The notes under the pieces were generated by a model, which searched no databases, was not told the DNA's origin, and saw only the letters and a program-made list of their open reading frames with translations. Positions 16,673 to 29,084 of a stretch of 64,000 nucleotides of DNA are shown piece by piece; within the stretch, counting starts at the first letter, position 1, and each line of letters begins with the position of its first letter. Source of the stretch: Hypericibacter terrae (GTDB lineage Bacteria; Pseudomonadota; Alphaproteobacteria; Dongiales; Dongiaceae); the NCBI RefSeq assembly GCF_008728855.1, contig NZ_CP042906.1, positions 2,604,001-2,668,000 of the forward strand. The letters are read 5' to 3'. Made by a program: the position numbers and the translations under genes.

Positions 16673-18163
16673 ATGGCCGGCACCCCGTCGCCAACGGATC
16701 GAAACGCCAGCCCGCTTCTGAGCAATGACGAGATGCGCGAGGCCGATCGCCTGGCGATCGCCGCCGGCATATCCGGTTATGCATTGATGGAGGCGGCCGG
16801 CCAGGCCGTGGCGCGTGTCGTGATCGCCAACTGGGGACGGCGTCCGGTCCTGGTTCTCTGCGGTCCCGGAAACAATGGCGGCGACGGCTATGTCGCCGCC
16901 ACTCATCTCAGGAATGCGGGATGGTCCGTCGTCGTGGCGGCGCTGGGGGCGCCCAAGTCCGGCACGGACGCGGCCGTCGCTGCGACCCGATGGCCGGGGA
17001 TCGTCGCGCCGGTCGATCTCTCCCTGCTGGCCGAGCGGCCGCTCGTGATCGATGCGCTGTTCGGGGCCGGGCTCGCGCGCCCGCCCGACGGCGTCGCGCG
17101 CGCCATCATCGACGAGATCAACCGCCTCGGGCTCGATTGCGTCGGCGTCGATGTGCCGAGCGGCGTCGATGGCGACAGCGGCCAGGTTCTGGGGGCGGCC
17201 CCGCGCTGCCGGGCGACCGTCACCTTCTTCCGGCTGAAGCCGGGTCACCTGCTGCTGCCCGGCCGGGCGCTCGCCGGGTCCGTCCATCTGGCCGATATCG
17301 GCATTCCCGCCGCGGTGCTGGAGCGGATCCAGCCCCGATGCTGGCGCAACGATCCGGCGCTGTGGCGCGATCAGCTGCGCCGCCCCCGGCTGGAGGACCA
17401 TAAATATACCCGCGGCCATCTGCTGGTGATCGCCGGCGGCGCCATGACCGGCGCCGGACGGCTGGTGGCGAGGGCGGCGCGCCGGGCCGGGGCCGGCATG
17501 GTGAGCTTGGCAGCCCCCGCCGAGGCGCTGCCGATCTATGCCGCCGACCAGCCGGGTCTCATTACCCTGGCCCTGCCAAAGCCGTCCGACCTGGCCGCCC
17601 TGATGCAGGGTCGGCGCATGTCGGCCTGCGTGGTCGGGCCGGGCAGCGGGGTCGGGGAGGGAACCCGCGATCTGGCTTTGGCTGCGCTCGCCACCGGGCG
17701 GTCCTGCCTGGCCGATGCCGATGCGCTGACGAGCTTCGCCGGCAAGGTCGAGGTCCTGGCCGCCGCGGTTCGTGGACCGTTCCTGATCACCCCGCATGAG
17801 GGCGAGTTCAACCGGCTGTTCCCCGATTTGGGCGCCGGCCTCGGCAAGCTCGCCCGGGTCCGGACCGCCGCGGCCCGTCTGGGCGCCGTGGTCCTGTTCA
17901 AGGGGGCCGACAGCGTCGTGGCGGCGCCCGACGGACGCGCGGTCGTCAACGACAACGCTCCACCCGACCTCGCCAGCGCCGGAACTGGGGATGTGCTGGC
18001 AGGGATTGCCGGGACCTTGTTGGCCCAAGGCATGCCGGCCTTCGAGGCGGCCGCGGCGGCGGTCTGGCTGCACGGCGCGGCAGGATCGGCCGTCGGACGC
18101 GGGCTGATTGCTGAGGATCTACCTGAAGAACTGCCCAATCTTCTCAAAAAACTAGAAAGTTAG
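16673..18163 (+). CDS. nnr: Bifunctional NAD(P)H-hydrate repair enzyme (epimerase and dehydratase)
   Basis: 496 residues, a fusion of two repair enzymes that restore damaged NAD(P)HX. The N-terminal YjeF/epimerase domain (about 1-220) has LCGPGNNGGDGYVAATHL and GVDVPSGVDGDSG. The C-terminal ribokinase-like ADP-dependent dehydratase domain (about 230-496) has HLLVIAGGAMTGAG, LITPHEGEFNRLFP, KGADSVVAAPDGR and the catalytic SAGTGDVLAGIAG. Both active-site motifs look intact. The gene ends in a single TAG at 18161. The downstream GNAT frame is in the same reading frame with no standard start before it, so read-through or atypical initiation is possible. Confidence 0.95.
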   Translation: MAGTPSPTDRNASPLLSNDEMREADRLAIAAGISGYALMEAAGQAVARVVIANWGRRPVLVLCGPGNNGGDGYVAATHLRNAGWSVVVAALGAPKSGTDAAVAATRWPGIVAPVDLSLLAERPLVIDALFGAGLARPPDGVARAIIDEINRLGLDCVGVDVPSGVDGDSGQVLGAAPRCRATVTFFRLKPGHLLLPGRALAGSVHLADIGIPAAVLERIQPRCWRNDPALWRDQLRRPRLEDHKYTRGHLLVIAGGAMTGAGRLVARAARRAGAGMVSLAAPAEALPIYAADQPGLITLALPKPSDLAALMQGRRMSACVVGPGSGVGEGTRDLALAALATGRSCLADADALTSFAGKVEVLAAAVRGPFLITPHEGEFNRLFPDLGAGLGKLARVRTAAARLGAVVLFKGADSVVAAPDGRAVVNDNAPPDLASAGTGDVLAGIAGTLLAQGMPAFEAAAAAVWLHGAAGSAVGRGLIAEDLPEELPNLLKKLES

Positions 18164-18172
18164 GCGGCAATT

Positions 18173-18649
18173 CTGATAAACCGCCGCAACCCGCTGCCTT
18201 GGCCCCGGCTGCGTGCCTATGAGACGCGCGACCGCGACGCTTGCGCGCGGATCTTCGTCGTCGCCCAGCAGGTGGCGTTTCCTTGGGAGCCGCCGGGCAC
18301 CGTGACGGAGGCGGGCTTCGATCGCTCGATCCGGGGCGAAGAGCTATGGGTAGCCGAGGTCGCGGCGTGGGCCTCGGGCCCCGGGCCGGTGCGATGGCAG
18401 GTGGCGGGGCTGGTCTCGGTGTTCATGCCCAGCCAGTTCGTTCACAGCCTGTTCGTCGATCCGGCTTTTCATGGCCTTGGGCTCGGCAGCGCGCTCCTGG
18501 ACCGGGCGCTCTATGCGACCGGCGGACGGGCCTCGCTGAAATGCGACGAGCGCAACCGAAAGGGCTGTAGCTTCTATGAGCGGCGCGGTTGGCGGGCCAG
18601 CGAATGGGGCTGGGATCCGGACGGCGCCTGGATCCGTTTTTCGCGCTGA
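18173..18649 (+). CDS. GNAT-family N-acetyltransferase with non-canonical start
   Basis: A GNAT fold is visible: the N-terminal block RLRAYETRDRDACARIFVVA, then GLVSVFMPSQFVHSLFVDPAFHGLGLGSALLDRAL with the acetyl-CoA-binding motif A (GLGLGSALL), and CSFYERRGWR as motif B. The first ATG/GTG/TTG in frame is the GTG at 18272, which would remove the first strand and helix. The frame stays open up to the nnr stop at 18161, and AGGCGG sits 5-8 nt before ATT 18170 and CTG 18173. Start codon use is therefore uncertain: CTG or ATT initiation, coupling to nnr, or UAG read-through. The substrate is unknown; related proteins acetylate small molecules or protein N-termini. Confidence 0.65.
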   Translation: MINRRNPLPWPRLRAYETRDRDACARIFVVAQQVAFPWEPPGTVTEAGFDRSIRGEELWVAEVAAWASGPGPVRWQVAGLVSVFMPSQFVHSLFVDPAFHGLGLGSALLDRALYATGGRASLKCDERNRKGCSFYERRGWRASEWGWDPDGAWIRFSR

Positions 18650-18713
18650 TTCCCCAGCTTTCGTAAGGCTTCCAGGGGCCGGTGATTTCCTATTGTGCCT
18701 GGGATATCTGTGC

Positions 18714-18719
18714 TATACA
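18714..18719 (+). promoter_or_regulatory. Possible -10 element for tRNA-Leu
   Basis: TATACA lies 50 bp before tRNA-Leu, with only a poor -35 (TTGTGC at 15 bp spacing). Confidence 0.3.
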
Positions 18720-18768
18720 CCGCGCCCTGCGGTGGCAAACTGGGCCGGAGCCGCCGCGCCTCCCATCA

Positions 18769-18853
18769 GCGGGCGTGGCGAAACTGGTAGACGCGCCAGA
18801 TTTAGGTTCTGGTGACGCAAGTCGTGGGGGTTCAAGTCCCTCCGCCCGCACCA
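18769..18853 (+). tRNA. tRNA-Leu (anticodon TAG)
   Basis: An 85-nt class II tRNA. Acceptor GCGGGCG pairs with CGCCCGC, the anticodon stem is CCAGA/TCTGG with loop TTTAGGT and TAG at 18803-18805, there is a long variable arm, the T-loop is TTCAAGT, the discriminator is A, and CCA is encoded at 18851-18853. Confidence 0.97.
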
Positions 18854-18963
18854 CGTCAGAGCAAACGGGTCTGATCCTTCAGGCCAGATGCTCGCGCCGA
18901 TCGAGGGTGGCCTTGCCACCGCCCAGCCGGCGCGGGCGACACCGATGACACGGACAGGGTTCG

Positions 18964-20295
18964 ATGCAGGTTACTGAAACGGCCAACGAAGGTCTCAAGC
19001 GCGAGTTCAAGATCGTCATTCCGGCGAGAGACTTCGAGAAGAAGATCGAGACCGAGCTCGCGGAGTATGGCCGCCAGGCCAACCTGCCGGGCTTTCGTCC
19101 CGGCAAGGTGCCGATGCCGGTCCTCAAGCAGCGCTTCGGTCAGTCCGTCCGCGGCAAGGTGATCCAGAGCACGGTTCAGGATGCGAGCTTCCAGGTCCTG
19201 AACGAGCGCGGCCTCAAGGCCGCGGGTCAGCCCCGCATCGAGATCACCAAGGGCGCCGAAGGCGAGGACGTCGAGTACAACCTCGCGATCGAGCTGATGC
19301 CCGAGATCAAGCCGATGGACTTCTCGACCCTCCAGCTCGAGCGCCTCAGCGCCGACATCACCGACAAGGATGTCGCCGAAGCGCTGGATCGTTTTGCCGC
19401 GAACCAGAAGCGCAGCCAGCCCGTCGCCGCGCCGCGCGCTGCCCGGTCGGGCGATGTCGCCGTGATCGACTTCGAGGGCAAGATCGACGGCGTGCCGTTC
19501 CAGGGCGGCAAGGCCGAGGGGCATTATCTCGAACTCGGCTCCAACAGCACCATTCCCGGTTTCGAGGACCAGATCATCGGTCACCAGCCGGGCGACAGCT
19601 TCACCATCGACGTGACCTTCCCGGAGGCCTATCCGAGCCAGGAAGTGGCCGGCAAGGCTGCCAAGTTCGACATCACGATCAAGGAGTTGCGCGAGCCCCA
19701 GACGGTCGCGGTCGATGACGAGCTGGCCAAGTCGGTCGGGCTGGAATCGCTCGACGCGCTCAAGGAGCAGGTGAAGGGCCGCCTCGAGCGCGATTCCGGG
19801 TCGCTGTCGCGCGGTCGCCTGAAGCGCCAGCTTCTTGACAAGCTGGCCGAGGGTCACGACTTCACCCTTCCGCCGGGCCTGGTCGATACCGAGTTCGATG
19901 CGATCTGGCAGCAGATCGTGGCCGACCGCCAGGCGGGCCGCCTCGACCCCGAGGACGCCAACAAGGACGAAGAGCAGCTCAAGAAGGAATACCGCGAGAT
20001 CGCGGAACGCCGGGTGAAGCTCGGGCTGCTCCTTTCCGAAGTGGGACGGCAGCACAATATAGAAGTGAGCAATGACGAGATTGGCCGCGCCATCATGGCG
20101 GAGGCCAGTCGGTATGCCGGCAGCGAGCGCAAGGTGATCGAATATTACCAGCGCACGCCGGAGGCCTTGGCCCAGATCCGCGCCCCGCTCTACGAAGAGA
20201 AGGTGGTGGACTACATCCTCGAGCAGGCCAAGGTCTCAGAGCGAAAGGTGCCTCTCAGCGAGGTCACTTTCGATGACCAACCGGCGAAGAGTTGA
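18964..20295 (+). CDS. tig: Trigger factor
   Basis: 443 residues, ribosome-bound chaperone and peptidyl-prolyl isomerase. The N-terminal ribosome-binding domain carries the signature GFRPGKVP at residues 43-50. An FKBP-type PPIase domain follows (GDVAVIDFEGKIDGVPFQGG, IPGFEDQIIGHQPGDSF), then the helical chaperone C-terminus (LEQAKVSERKVPLSEV). It starts the tig-clpP-clpX-lon-HU block. A small hairpin (GCCCCG/CGGGGC at 20314-20328) lies in the 49-bp gap before clpP and may only weakly affect read-through. Confidence 0.97.
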   Translation: MQVTETANEGLKREFKIVIPARDFEKKIETELAEYGRQANLPGFRPGKVPMPVLKQRFGQSVRGKVIQSTVQDASFQVLNERGLKAAGQPRIEITKGAEGEDVEYNLAIELMPEIKPMDFSTLQLERLSADITDKDVAEALDRFAANQKRSQPVAAPRAARSGDVAVIDFEGKIDGVPFQGGKAEGHYLELGSNSTIPGFEDQIIGHQPGDSFTIDVTFPEAYPSQEVAGKAAKFDITIKELREPQTVAVDDELAKSVGLESLDALKEQVKGRLERDSGSLSRGRLKRQLLDKLAEGHDFTLPPGLVDTEFDAIWQQIVADRQAGRLDPEDANKDEEQLKKEYREIAERRVKLGLLLSEVGRQHNIEVSNDEIGRAIMAEASRYAGSERKVIEYYQRTPEALAQIRAPLYEEKVVDYILEQAKVSERKVPLSEVTFDDQPAKS

Positions 20296-20344
20296 GGCAA
20301 GCTGTCGGAAGGCGCCCCGATTCGGGGCATAAAGGACGAACCCG

Positions 20345-21001
20345 ATGATCTACGACCGCGATCCCGTCGAGACTTATACCAATCTGCTCGTGCCCATGGT
20401 GGTGGAGCAGACCAACCGGGGCGAGCGCGCCTTCGACATCTATTCGCGCCTGCTCAAGGAACGCATCATCTTCCTCGTGGGGCCGGTGAACGATCAGGTG
20501 TCGAGCCTGGTCTGCGCCCAGCTGCTGTTCCTCGAGGCCGAGAATCCGAAGAAGGACATCTCGCTCTACATCAACTCGCCGGGCGGGGTCGTGACCTCCG
20601 GTCTCGCGATGTACGATACGATGCAGTACATCCGCTCCGACGTTTCCACCGTCTGCATCGGCATGGCGGCCTCGATGGGCTCGCTGCTGCTGACCGCCGG
20701 CGCCAAGGGCAAGCGCTACTGCCTGCCCAATGCGCGGGTGATGATCCATCAGCCCTCGGGCGGCTATCAGGGCCAGGCGACCGACATCGAGATCCACGCC
20801 CGGGAAGTCCTGGCGGTGAAGGCCCGGCTCAATGCCATCTACGCCAAGCATACCGGCCAACCGCTGGACAAGATTGAAGAGTCGATGGAGCGGGACAATT
20901 TCATGACTCCGGAGAAGGCCAAGGAATTCGGCCTGATCGATGAGGTCGTGGACAAGCGTCCGGGTGCCGACGCCGATGAGACCACCGGCGCAAGTGCCTG
21001 A
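20345..21001 (+). CDS. clpP: ATP-dependent Clp protease proteolytic subunit
   Basis: 218 residues. The serine protease triad can be placed: Ser110 in GMAASMGS, His135 in MIHQPSGG and Asp184 in SMERDNF. It forms the tetradecameric barrel that degrades substrates unfolded by ClpX. Oligomerisation and axial-loop segments ([18 protein letters not shown]) are normal. The start [17 protein letters not shown] is standard for alphaproteobacteria. It lies 49 bp downstream of tig, with a GGACGA ribosome-binding site, and about 200 bp upstream of clpX. Confidence 0.98.
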   Translation: MIYDRDPVETYTNLLVPMVVEQTNRGERAFDIYSRLLKERIIFLVGPVNDQVSSLVCAQLLFLEAENPKKDISLYINSPGGVVTSGLAMYDTMQYIRSDVSTVCIGMAASMGSLLLTAGAKGKRYCLPNARVMIHQPSGGYQGQATDIEIHAREVLAVKARLNAIYAKHTGQPLDKIEESMERDNFMTPEKAKEFGLIDEVVDKRPGADADETTGASA

Positions 21002-21204
21002 AGGGATTAACGAGTTATTGACCGTACCGGTGCTATTCCAAGACCGTGGCGGCTCAGGCTCGACGAGTCGGCCCGTCGGCGCCGGGGAACGGGGCAGCAA
21101 CCCCTGGCGTTGATTGAGAAATTGGGCGTTGTGTCACGGCAGAGGCTGCGGCTAACATTTCACGTTGAGTTGGCGTATCGGGATCGGGATCGAGCGGTTC
21201 GTTC

Positions 21205-22473
<1,269 letters not shown>

Positions 22474-22479
22474 TGGGCA

Positions 22480-22558
22480 GGCCCGCCTGGAGCGGGCCGC
22501 CACTCCCTTGGACGGATTTCCGGGTAACCATGGCGGCTTCGCTCGCAAGCCCCGGAAA
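22480..22558. repeat. Two hairpins between clpX and lon
   Basis: A 7-bp stem (GGCCCGC at 22480-22486 with GCGGGCC at 22492-22498) sits just after the clpX stop. A wider inverted repeat follows (TTTCCGGG at 22517-22524 with CCCGGAAA at 22551-22558). Neither has a T-tract. They may limit read-through into lon, which has its own promoter. Confidence 0.45.
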
Positions 22559-22581
22559 CAACGTCGCCTTTCCAGCACATC

Positions 22582-22609
22582 CTTGAAGATCGCCGGTTTT
22601 TCACCATTT
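22582..22609 (+). promoter_or_regulatory. Heat-shock (sigma-32/RpoH-like) promoter of lon
   Basis: CTTGAAG (22582-22588), a 13-bp spacer and CACCATTT (22602-22609) match the sigma-32 consensus CTTGAAA-N13-15-CCCCATNT at 6 of 7 and 7 of 8 positions, counting N as a match. It lies 85 bp before the lon ATG. lon is a classical heat-shock gene. Confidence 0.65.
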
Positions 22610-22694
22610 GTGATGTGAGAATCGGGATATAGTTTGGGCTTGGTGGGTGCCTTCTCAGCACCCCCGGCCGACGGGTGACCCCCGAAGAGGAATC

Positions 22695-25103
<2,409 letters not shown>

Positions 25104-25126
25104 CGCTTCGAAAACGAGAGTTGGCA

Positions 25127-25160
25127 CGGGCGCGCGAGCCATGATAGGAACGCGCGCCCG
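25127..25160 (+). terminator. Probable intrinsic terminator of lon
   Basis: A perfect 10-bp stem (CGGGCGCGCG at 25127-25136 with CGCGCGCCCG at 25151-25160) with a 14-nt loop is followed by CTGCTTTTG. It begins 24 nt after the lon stop. Confidence 0.65.
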
Positions 25161-25208
25161 CTGCTTTTGACGGGCCCAATTCCTGGGGATATCCACGGTT
25201 CTCCAATT

Positions 25209-25238
25209 GACGGGTTTGTAAAGCACGGCCTAGACTCG
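25209..25238 (+). promoter_or_regulatory. Sigma-70-type promoter of the HU gene
   Basis: TTGACG (25209-25214), an 18-bp spacer and TAGACT (25233-25238) lie between the lon terminator and the HU gene, about 87 bp before its GTG start. Confidence 0.5.
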
Positions 25239-25325
25239 ACGGTCGTCGCGCACCAATCCGCCGAATTTCCTCATCCGCGCCTCTCGGCGCCCACTCATCC
25301 CAATTCGAAATAGGGGGTACTCACG

Positions 25326-25598
25326 GTGAACAAGAACGACCTCATTGCCGATGTCTCGACCGAGACCGGCTTGTCCAAAGGTGATGCGGCGCGCGCGGTC
25401 GATGCCGTCTTCGACGCCATCACCAAGTCGCTGAAGAAGGGAACCGAAGTTCGTCTCGTCGGCTTCGGCACGTTCGTCGTCACGAAGCGCGCCGCGTCCG
25501 AAGGACGCAACCCGCGCACGGGCGAGAAGATCAACATCCCGGCATCGAAGCAGCCGAAGTTCAAGGCCGGCAAGGCGCTCAAGGACGCCGTCAACTGA
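25326..25598 (+). CDS. hupB: DNA-binding protein HU
   Basis: 90 residues, standard HU length. It is a dimeric nucleoid protein that bends and wraps DNA. The N-terminal helices read [30 protein letters not shown]; the DNA-binding arm contains [24 protein letters not shown] with the tip RNPRTG, and the C-terminus is [12 protein letters not shown]. The start is GTG at 25326. Its position directly after lon is the usual proteobacterial order. It has its own promoter and is followed by a long GC-rich hairpin. HU rather than IHF is supported by the location and by the plain HU-type arm. Confidence 0.95.
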   Translation: MNKNDLIADVSTETGLSKGDAARAVDAVFDAITKSLKKGTEVRLVGFGTFVVTKRAASEGRNPRTGEKINIPASKQPKFKAGKALKDAVN

Positions 25599-25623
25599 CG
25601 CTTGCGTCCCATTCCGGTTTCGC

Positions 25624-25656
25624 ACCGGCCGCCTGCGCCCTGGCGCGGCGGCCGGT
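25624..25656 (+). terminator. Probable terminator of the HU gene
   Basis: A long hairpin with a perfect 10-bp outer stem (ACCGGCCGCC at 25624-25633 with GGCGGCCGGT at 25647-25656) and an inner GCGCC/GGCGC stem is followed by CGCGTTT. It begins 26 nt after the HU stop. Confidence 0.6.
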
Positions 25657-25738
25657 CGCGTTTCCAGGACAATTCCGATAGAGTGCCTCGCGGCCGTTTT
25701 CCGGCCCTGCATATCCCGGCGCTGAAGAGGCAGGGCAG

Positions 25739-25814
25739 GGGCGATTAGCTCAGTTGGTAGAGCATCTCGTTTACACCGAGAGGGTCGGCGGTTCGAGCCC
25801 GTCATCGCCCACCA
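25739..25814 (+). tRNA. tRNA-Val (anticodon TAC)
   Basis: A 76-nt cloverleaf: acceptor GGGCGAT with ATCGCCC, D-stem GCTC/GAGC, anticodon stem TCTCG/CGAGA with loop TTTACAC and TAC at 25772-25774, T-loop TTCGAGC, discriminator A and encoded CCA (25812-25814). Confidence 0.97.
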
Positions 25815-25914
25815 AGCCTGGCCCGTCGTCGGCCTCCGGCGATGCCTGCCAAGAGGCCTTAAGACCACATAAATCGGGCCCGGGTTAGGCTCGGCCGAGC
25901 GGTGGCCGTTTTCC

Positions 25915-25943
25915 TTGACGGGGGAGGGTCGCCGCTGTACATG
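25915..25943 (+). promoter_or_regulatory. Sigma-70-type promoter of tRNA-Asp
   Basis: TTGACG (25915-25920), a 17-bp spacer and TACATG (25938-25943) lie 29 bp before the tRNA-Asp gene. Confidence 0.55.
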
Positions 25944-25972
25944 AAGCGGCCCTGAAACGGGTGCCCTTTTGC

Positions 25973-26049
<77 letters not shown>

Positions 26050-26349
26050 TTCCTTCCCTCAGACCTCTCGCCCTCGGACCCTCGCGATCGTCGCGAATCG
26101 GTCCGCGGATCGCGTCCGCGCCGGCGCGCGGATAGGCCCTCCATTGTGACCGTTTGACACGGGCGAGAGGAGCGCGCGGGGCCGGCCTAAAGCCTGTCGC
26201 CATCGACGATTTGTCCTTTCCGCTCCAGGACCGCCGCCTTATATTGGCGGCGCCTTTGGGGGAGAGCAGCTGACGCCGCCGCGCCGATATCGCGCGAGCG
26301 CCGAAGCGGCTCGACTCCCGTCCTGTGATGTCGGAGCGAACACGGGCCC
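26050..26349 (+). promoter_or_regulatory. Gene-free leader region of the nuo operon
   Basis: 300 bp without a credible gene lie between tRNA-Asp and nuoA. The one feature seen is a perfect 7-bp inverted repeat, CGCCGCC (26232-26238) and GGCGGCG (26246-26252), around TTATATT. The TATATT inside could be a -10 element, with a weak TTTCCG -35 at 16-bp spacing, so the nuo promoter may lie within an operator-like palindrome about 100 bp before nuoA. Confidence 0.35.
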
Positions 26350-26715
26350 ATGTCCTCGCTGCTAGCGAATTACCTGCCGATCCTGATCTTCCTGGCCATC
26401 GCCATCGCGGTCGCCGGGGCCGCCGTGGGCGCCTCCCTGATCGTCGCCCGCCAGAACCCCGACAGCGAGAAGCTCTCGCCTTACGAATGCGGCTTCGACG
26501 CCTTCGACGACGCCCGCCGTCGCTTCGACGTCCGCTTCTACCTGGTCTCGCTGCTCTTCATCATCTTCGACCTCGAGGTCGCCTTCCTGTTCCCCTGGGC
26601 CGTCTCCCTGGGCGATATCGGGGTGTTCGGCTTCTGGTCGATGGTGGTGTTCCTCGGCGTGCTGACGGTCGGCTTTGCCTATGAGTGGAAGAAGGGAGCC
26701 CTGGAATGGGACTGA
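26350..26715 (+). CDS. nuoA: NADH-quinone oxidoreductase subunit A
   Basis: 121 residues, three transmembrane helices (near residues 8-30, 63-83 and 90-112). NuoA is a membrane-arm subunit of complex I near the quinone entry. The signature loop [20 protein letters not shown] between helices 1 and 2 is the conserved ND3-type loop with its Cys. It is the first gene of the nuo operon. Its 3' end overlaps nuoB by 10 bp, indicating coupled translation. Confidence 0.97.
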   Translation: MSSLLANYLPILIFLAIAIAVAGAAVGASLIVARQNPDSEKLSPYECGFDAFDDARRRFDVRFYLVSLLFIIFDLEVAFLFPWAVSLGDIGVFGFWSMVVFLGVLTVGFAYEWKKGALEWD

Positions 26716-27230
26716 TGCAACCGACCGGAGCCTCCCGCGACCAGGTCGTGGCGGAGCTGGGCCAGGAGCTCTCCGACAAGGGCTTCGTCGTCGCCCAGAT
26801 GGACAAGCTCGTGAACTGGGCGCGCACCGGCTCGCTCTGGCCGATGACCTTCGGGCTCGCCTGCTGCGCCGTCGAGATGATGCATGCCTACATGGCGCGC
26901 TACGACCTCGACCGCTTCGGCATCGTGCCGCGCGGCAGCCCGCGCCAGTCCGACGTGATGATCGTCGCCGGCACGCTCACCAACAAGATGGCCCCGGCCC
27001 TGCGCAAGGTCTACGACCAGATGCCGGAGCCGCGCTGGGTCATCTCGATGGGCTCCTGCGCCAATGGCGGCGGCTACTACCACTACTCCTACGCCGTGGT
27101 GCGCGGCTGCGATCGCATCGTGCCCGTGGACATCTATGTGCCGGGTTGCCCGCCCACCGCCGAGGCGCTGGTCTACGGCATTCTGCAGCTGCAGAAGAAG
27201 ATCAGGCGCACCACCACCATCGCGCGCTGA
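26706..27230 (+). CDS. nuoB: NADH-quinone oxidoreductase subunit B
   Basis: 174 residues, the subunit that holds terminal cluster N2 and passes electrons to quinone. Cluster ligands are visible: adjacent Cys53-Cys54 in [10 protein letters not shown], the Cys in [11 protein letters not shown], and that in [11 protein letters not shown]. The chosen start, ATG 26706, lies inside the nuoA end and has GGGAG upstream; a second ATG three codons later is possible. It lies between nuoA and nuoC in canonical order. Confidence 0.97.
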   Translation: MGLMQPTGASRDQVVAELGQELSDKGFVVAQMDKLVNWARTGSLWPMTFGLACCAVEMMHAYMARYDLDRFGIVPRGSPRQSDVMIVAGTLTNKMAPALRKVYDQMPEPRWVISMGSCANGGGYYHYSYAVVRGCDRIVPVDIYVPGCPPTAEALVYGILQLQKKIRRTTTIAR

Positions 27231-27279
27231 CGCGCGTTTCCCTCCACGAGTTCCTTCAACACCCGAGATCAAACCGGCG

Positions 27280-27909
27280 ATGACGCAATCCCCTCAGATC
27301 GCGACCGGCACGCTGAAAGACCTTGGCGAGTATGTCGCCGCCGCGCTGCCGGCCGAGGTCACGCGCTGGGAGATCAAGAACCGCGAGCTAATCGTCTGGG
27401 TGGCGCGGCCCTCGATCGTGAAGCTGCTGACCTTTCTGCGCGACGACAGCCACTGCCTGTTCAAGCAGCTCATCGACATCTGCGGCGTCGATTATCCGGA
27501 GCGCGAGGAGCGCTTCGAGGTCGTCTATAATCTGCTGAGCCTCAAGCACAACAACCGCATCCGCGTGAAGCTGAGCACCACGGCCGACGAGCCCGTGCCC
27601 TCGGTCGTGAGCCTGTTCAACTCGGCCAACTGGTTCGAGCGCGAGGCCTGGGATCTCTACGGGATTTTCTTCTCCGACCACCCCGATCTGCGCCGCATCC
27701 TCACCGACTACGGTTTCGAGGGCCATCCGTTCCGCAAGGACTTCCCGCTCACCGGCTATGTCGAGGTCCGCTACGACGAAGAGCAGAAGCGGGTCGTCTA
27801 TGACAAGGTCAAGCTGGTGCAGGATTTCCGGGTTTTCGACTTCGAGAGTCCCTGGGAGGGCATCCTGACCCGACTGCCGGGCGACGAGAAGGCGAACAAG
27901 CCGTCATGA
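27280..27909 (+). CDS. nuoC: NADH-quinone oxidoreductase subunit C
   Basis: 209 residues, the 30-kDa-type hydrophilic subunit of the connecting arm. The family signature [17 protein letters not shown] and the block [39 protein letters not shown] are clear. It is a separate gene, not fused to nuoD as in E. coli, which fits alphaproteobacteria and mitochondria. ATG 27280 was chosen because the frame upstream encodes unrelated residues within the nuoB gap. Its stop overlaps the nuoD start. Confidence 0.97.
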   Translation: MTQSPQIATGTLKDLGEYVAAALPAEVTRWEIKNRELIVWVARPSIVKLLTFLRDDSHCLFKQLIDICGVDYPEREERFEVVYNLLSLKHNNRIRVKLSTTADEPVPSVVSLFNSANWFEREAWDLYGIFFSDHPDLRRILTDYGFEGHPFRKDFPLTGYVEVRYDEEQKRVVYDKVKLVQDFRVFDFESPWEGILTRLPGDEKANKPS

Positions 27910-29084
27910 GCGAAAACCAGATCAAGCCGCTGACCATGAATTTCGGGCCGCAGCATCCCGCGGCCCACGGCGTGTTGCGCCTGGTCATGGAGATGGACGG
28001 CGAGGTGATCGAGCGGCTCGATCCGCATATTGGCCTGCTGCATCGCGGCACCGAGAAGCTGATCGAGTACAAGACCTATGTGCAGGCGATTCCCTATTTC
28101 GACCGCCTCGATTACGTCTCGCCGATGTGCCAGGAGCACGCCTTCGTGCTCGCGGTCGAGAAGCTCCTCAATCTCGAAGTGCCGCTGCGCGGGCAGTATA
28201 TCCGCGTCCTGTTCGACGAGATCACGCGCATCCTGAACCATCTGCTGAACGTCCCGGCCTATGCCATGGACGTGGGCGCGGTCACGCCCTTCCTCTGGTG
28301 CTTCGAGCAGCGCGAGCTGCTCATGGAGTTCTATGAGCGCGTTTCCGGCGCGCGCCTCCATGCGGCCTATTACCGGCCGGGCGGGGTGCATCAGGATCTG
28401 CCGGCAGGCCTGCTCGACGACATCATGAAATGGGCCGAGGGCTTCCCGAAGATCCTCGCCGACATCGAGAGCCTGCTGACCGAGAACCGCATCTTCAAGC
28501 AGCGGCTGGTCGATATCGGCATCGTCAGCGCGGCCGAGGCGCTCGACTGGGGCTTCACCGGTCCGATGCTGCGCGGTTCGGGCGTGCCCTGGGACCTGCG
28601 CAAGTCGCAGCCCTACATGGTCTATGACCGGATGAAGTTCGACGTGCCGATCGGCAAGACCGGCGACTGCTATGACCGCTATCTGGTGCGCATGGAAGAG
28701 ATGCGCCAGTCGCTGCGAATCGTGAAGCAGTGCTGCGAGGAGATGCCGGGCGGTCCCGCCACCAGCGACGACCGCAAGATCACGCCGCCCAAGCGCGCCG
28801 ACATGAAGCGCTCGATGGAAGCGCTGATCCATCATTTCAAGCTCTATACCGAAGGCTTCCACGTGCCGCCCGGCGAGACCTACACCGCCGTCGAGGCGCC
28901 CAAGGGCGAGTTCGGCGTGTATCTGGTTTCAGACGGGAGCAACAAGCCCTATCGCTGCAAGATCCGCGCCCCCGGCTTCACCCATCTGGCGGCGATCGAC
29001 TATTGCAGCCGCGGCTACATGCTCGCGGATTCGGTGGCGATCCTGGGTTCCATGGATATCGTGTTCGGCGAGATCGATCGATGA
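27906..29084 (+). CDS. nuoD: NADH-quinone oxidoreductase subunit D
   Basis: 392 residues, the 49-kDa-type subunit that with NuoB forms the quinone-reducing pocket. Conserved segments are [40 protein letters not shown] with the quinone-site His, and [20 protein letters not shown] near the C-terminus. The subunit is related to NiFe-hydrogenase large subunits. The start overlaps nuoC (ATGA) and the stop overlaps nuoE (ATGA), so translation is coupled through C-D-E. Confidence 0.98.
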   Translation: MSENQIKPLTMNFGPQHPAAHGVLRLVMEMDGEVIERLDPHIGLLHRGTEKLIEYKTYVQAIPYFDRLDYVSPMCQEHAFVLAVEKLLNLEVPLRGQYIRVLFDEITRILNHLLNVPAYAMDVGAVTPFLWCFEQRELLMEFYERVSGARLHAAYYRPGGVHQDLPAGLLDDIMKWAEGFPKILADIESLLTENRIFKQRLVDIGIVSAAEALDWGFTGPMLRGSGVPWDLRKSQPYMVYDRMKFDVPIGKTGDCYDRYLVRMEEMRQSLRIVKQCCEEMPGGPATSDDRKITPPKRADMKRSMEALIHHFKLYTEGFHVPPGETYTAVEAPKGEFGVYLVSDGSNKPYRCKIRAPGFTHLAAIDYCSRGYMLADSVAILGSMDIVFGEIDR

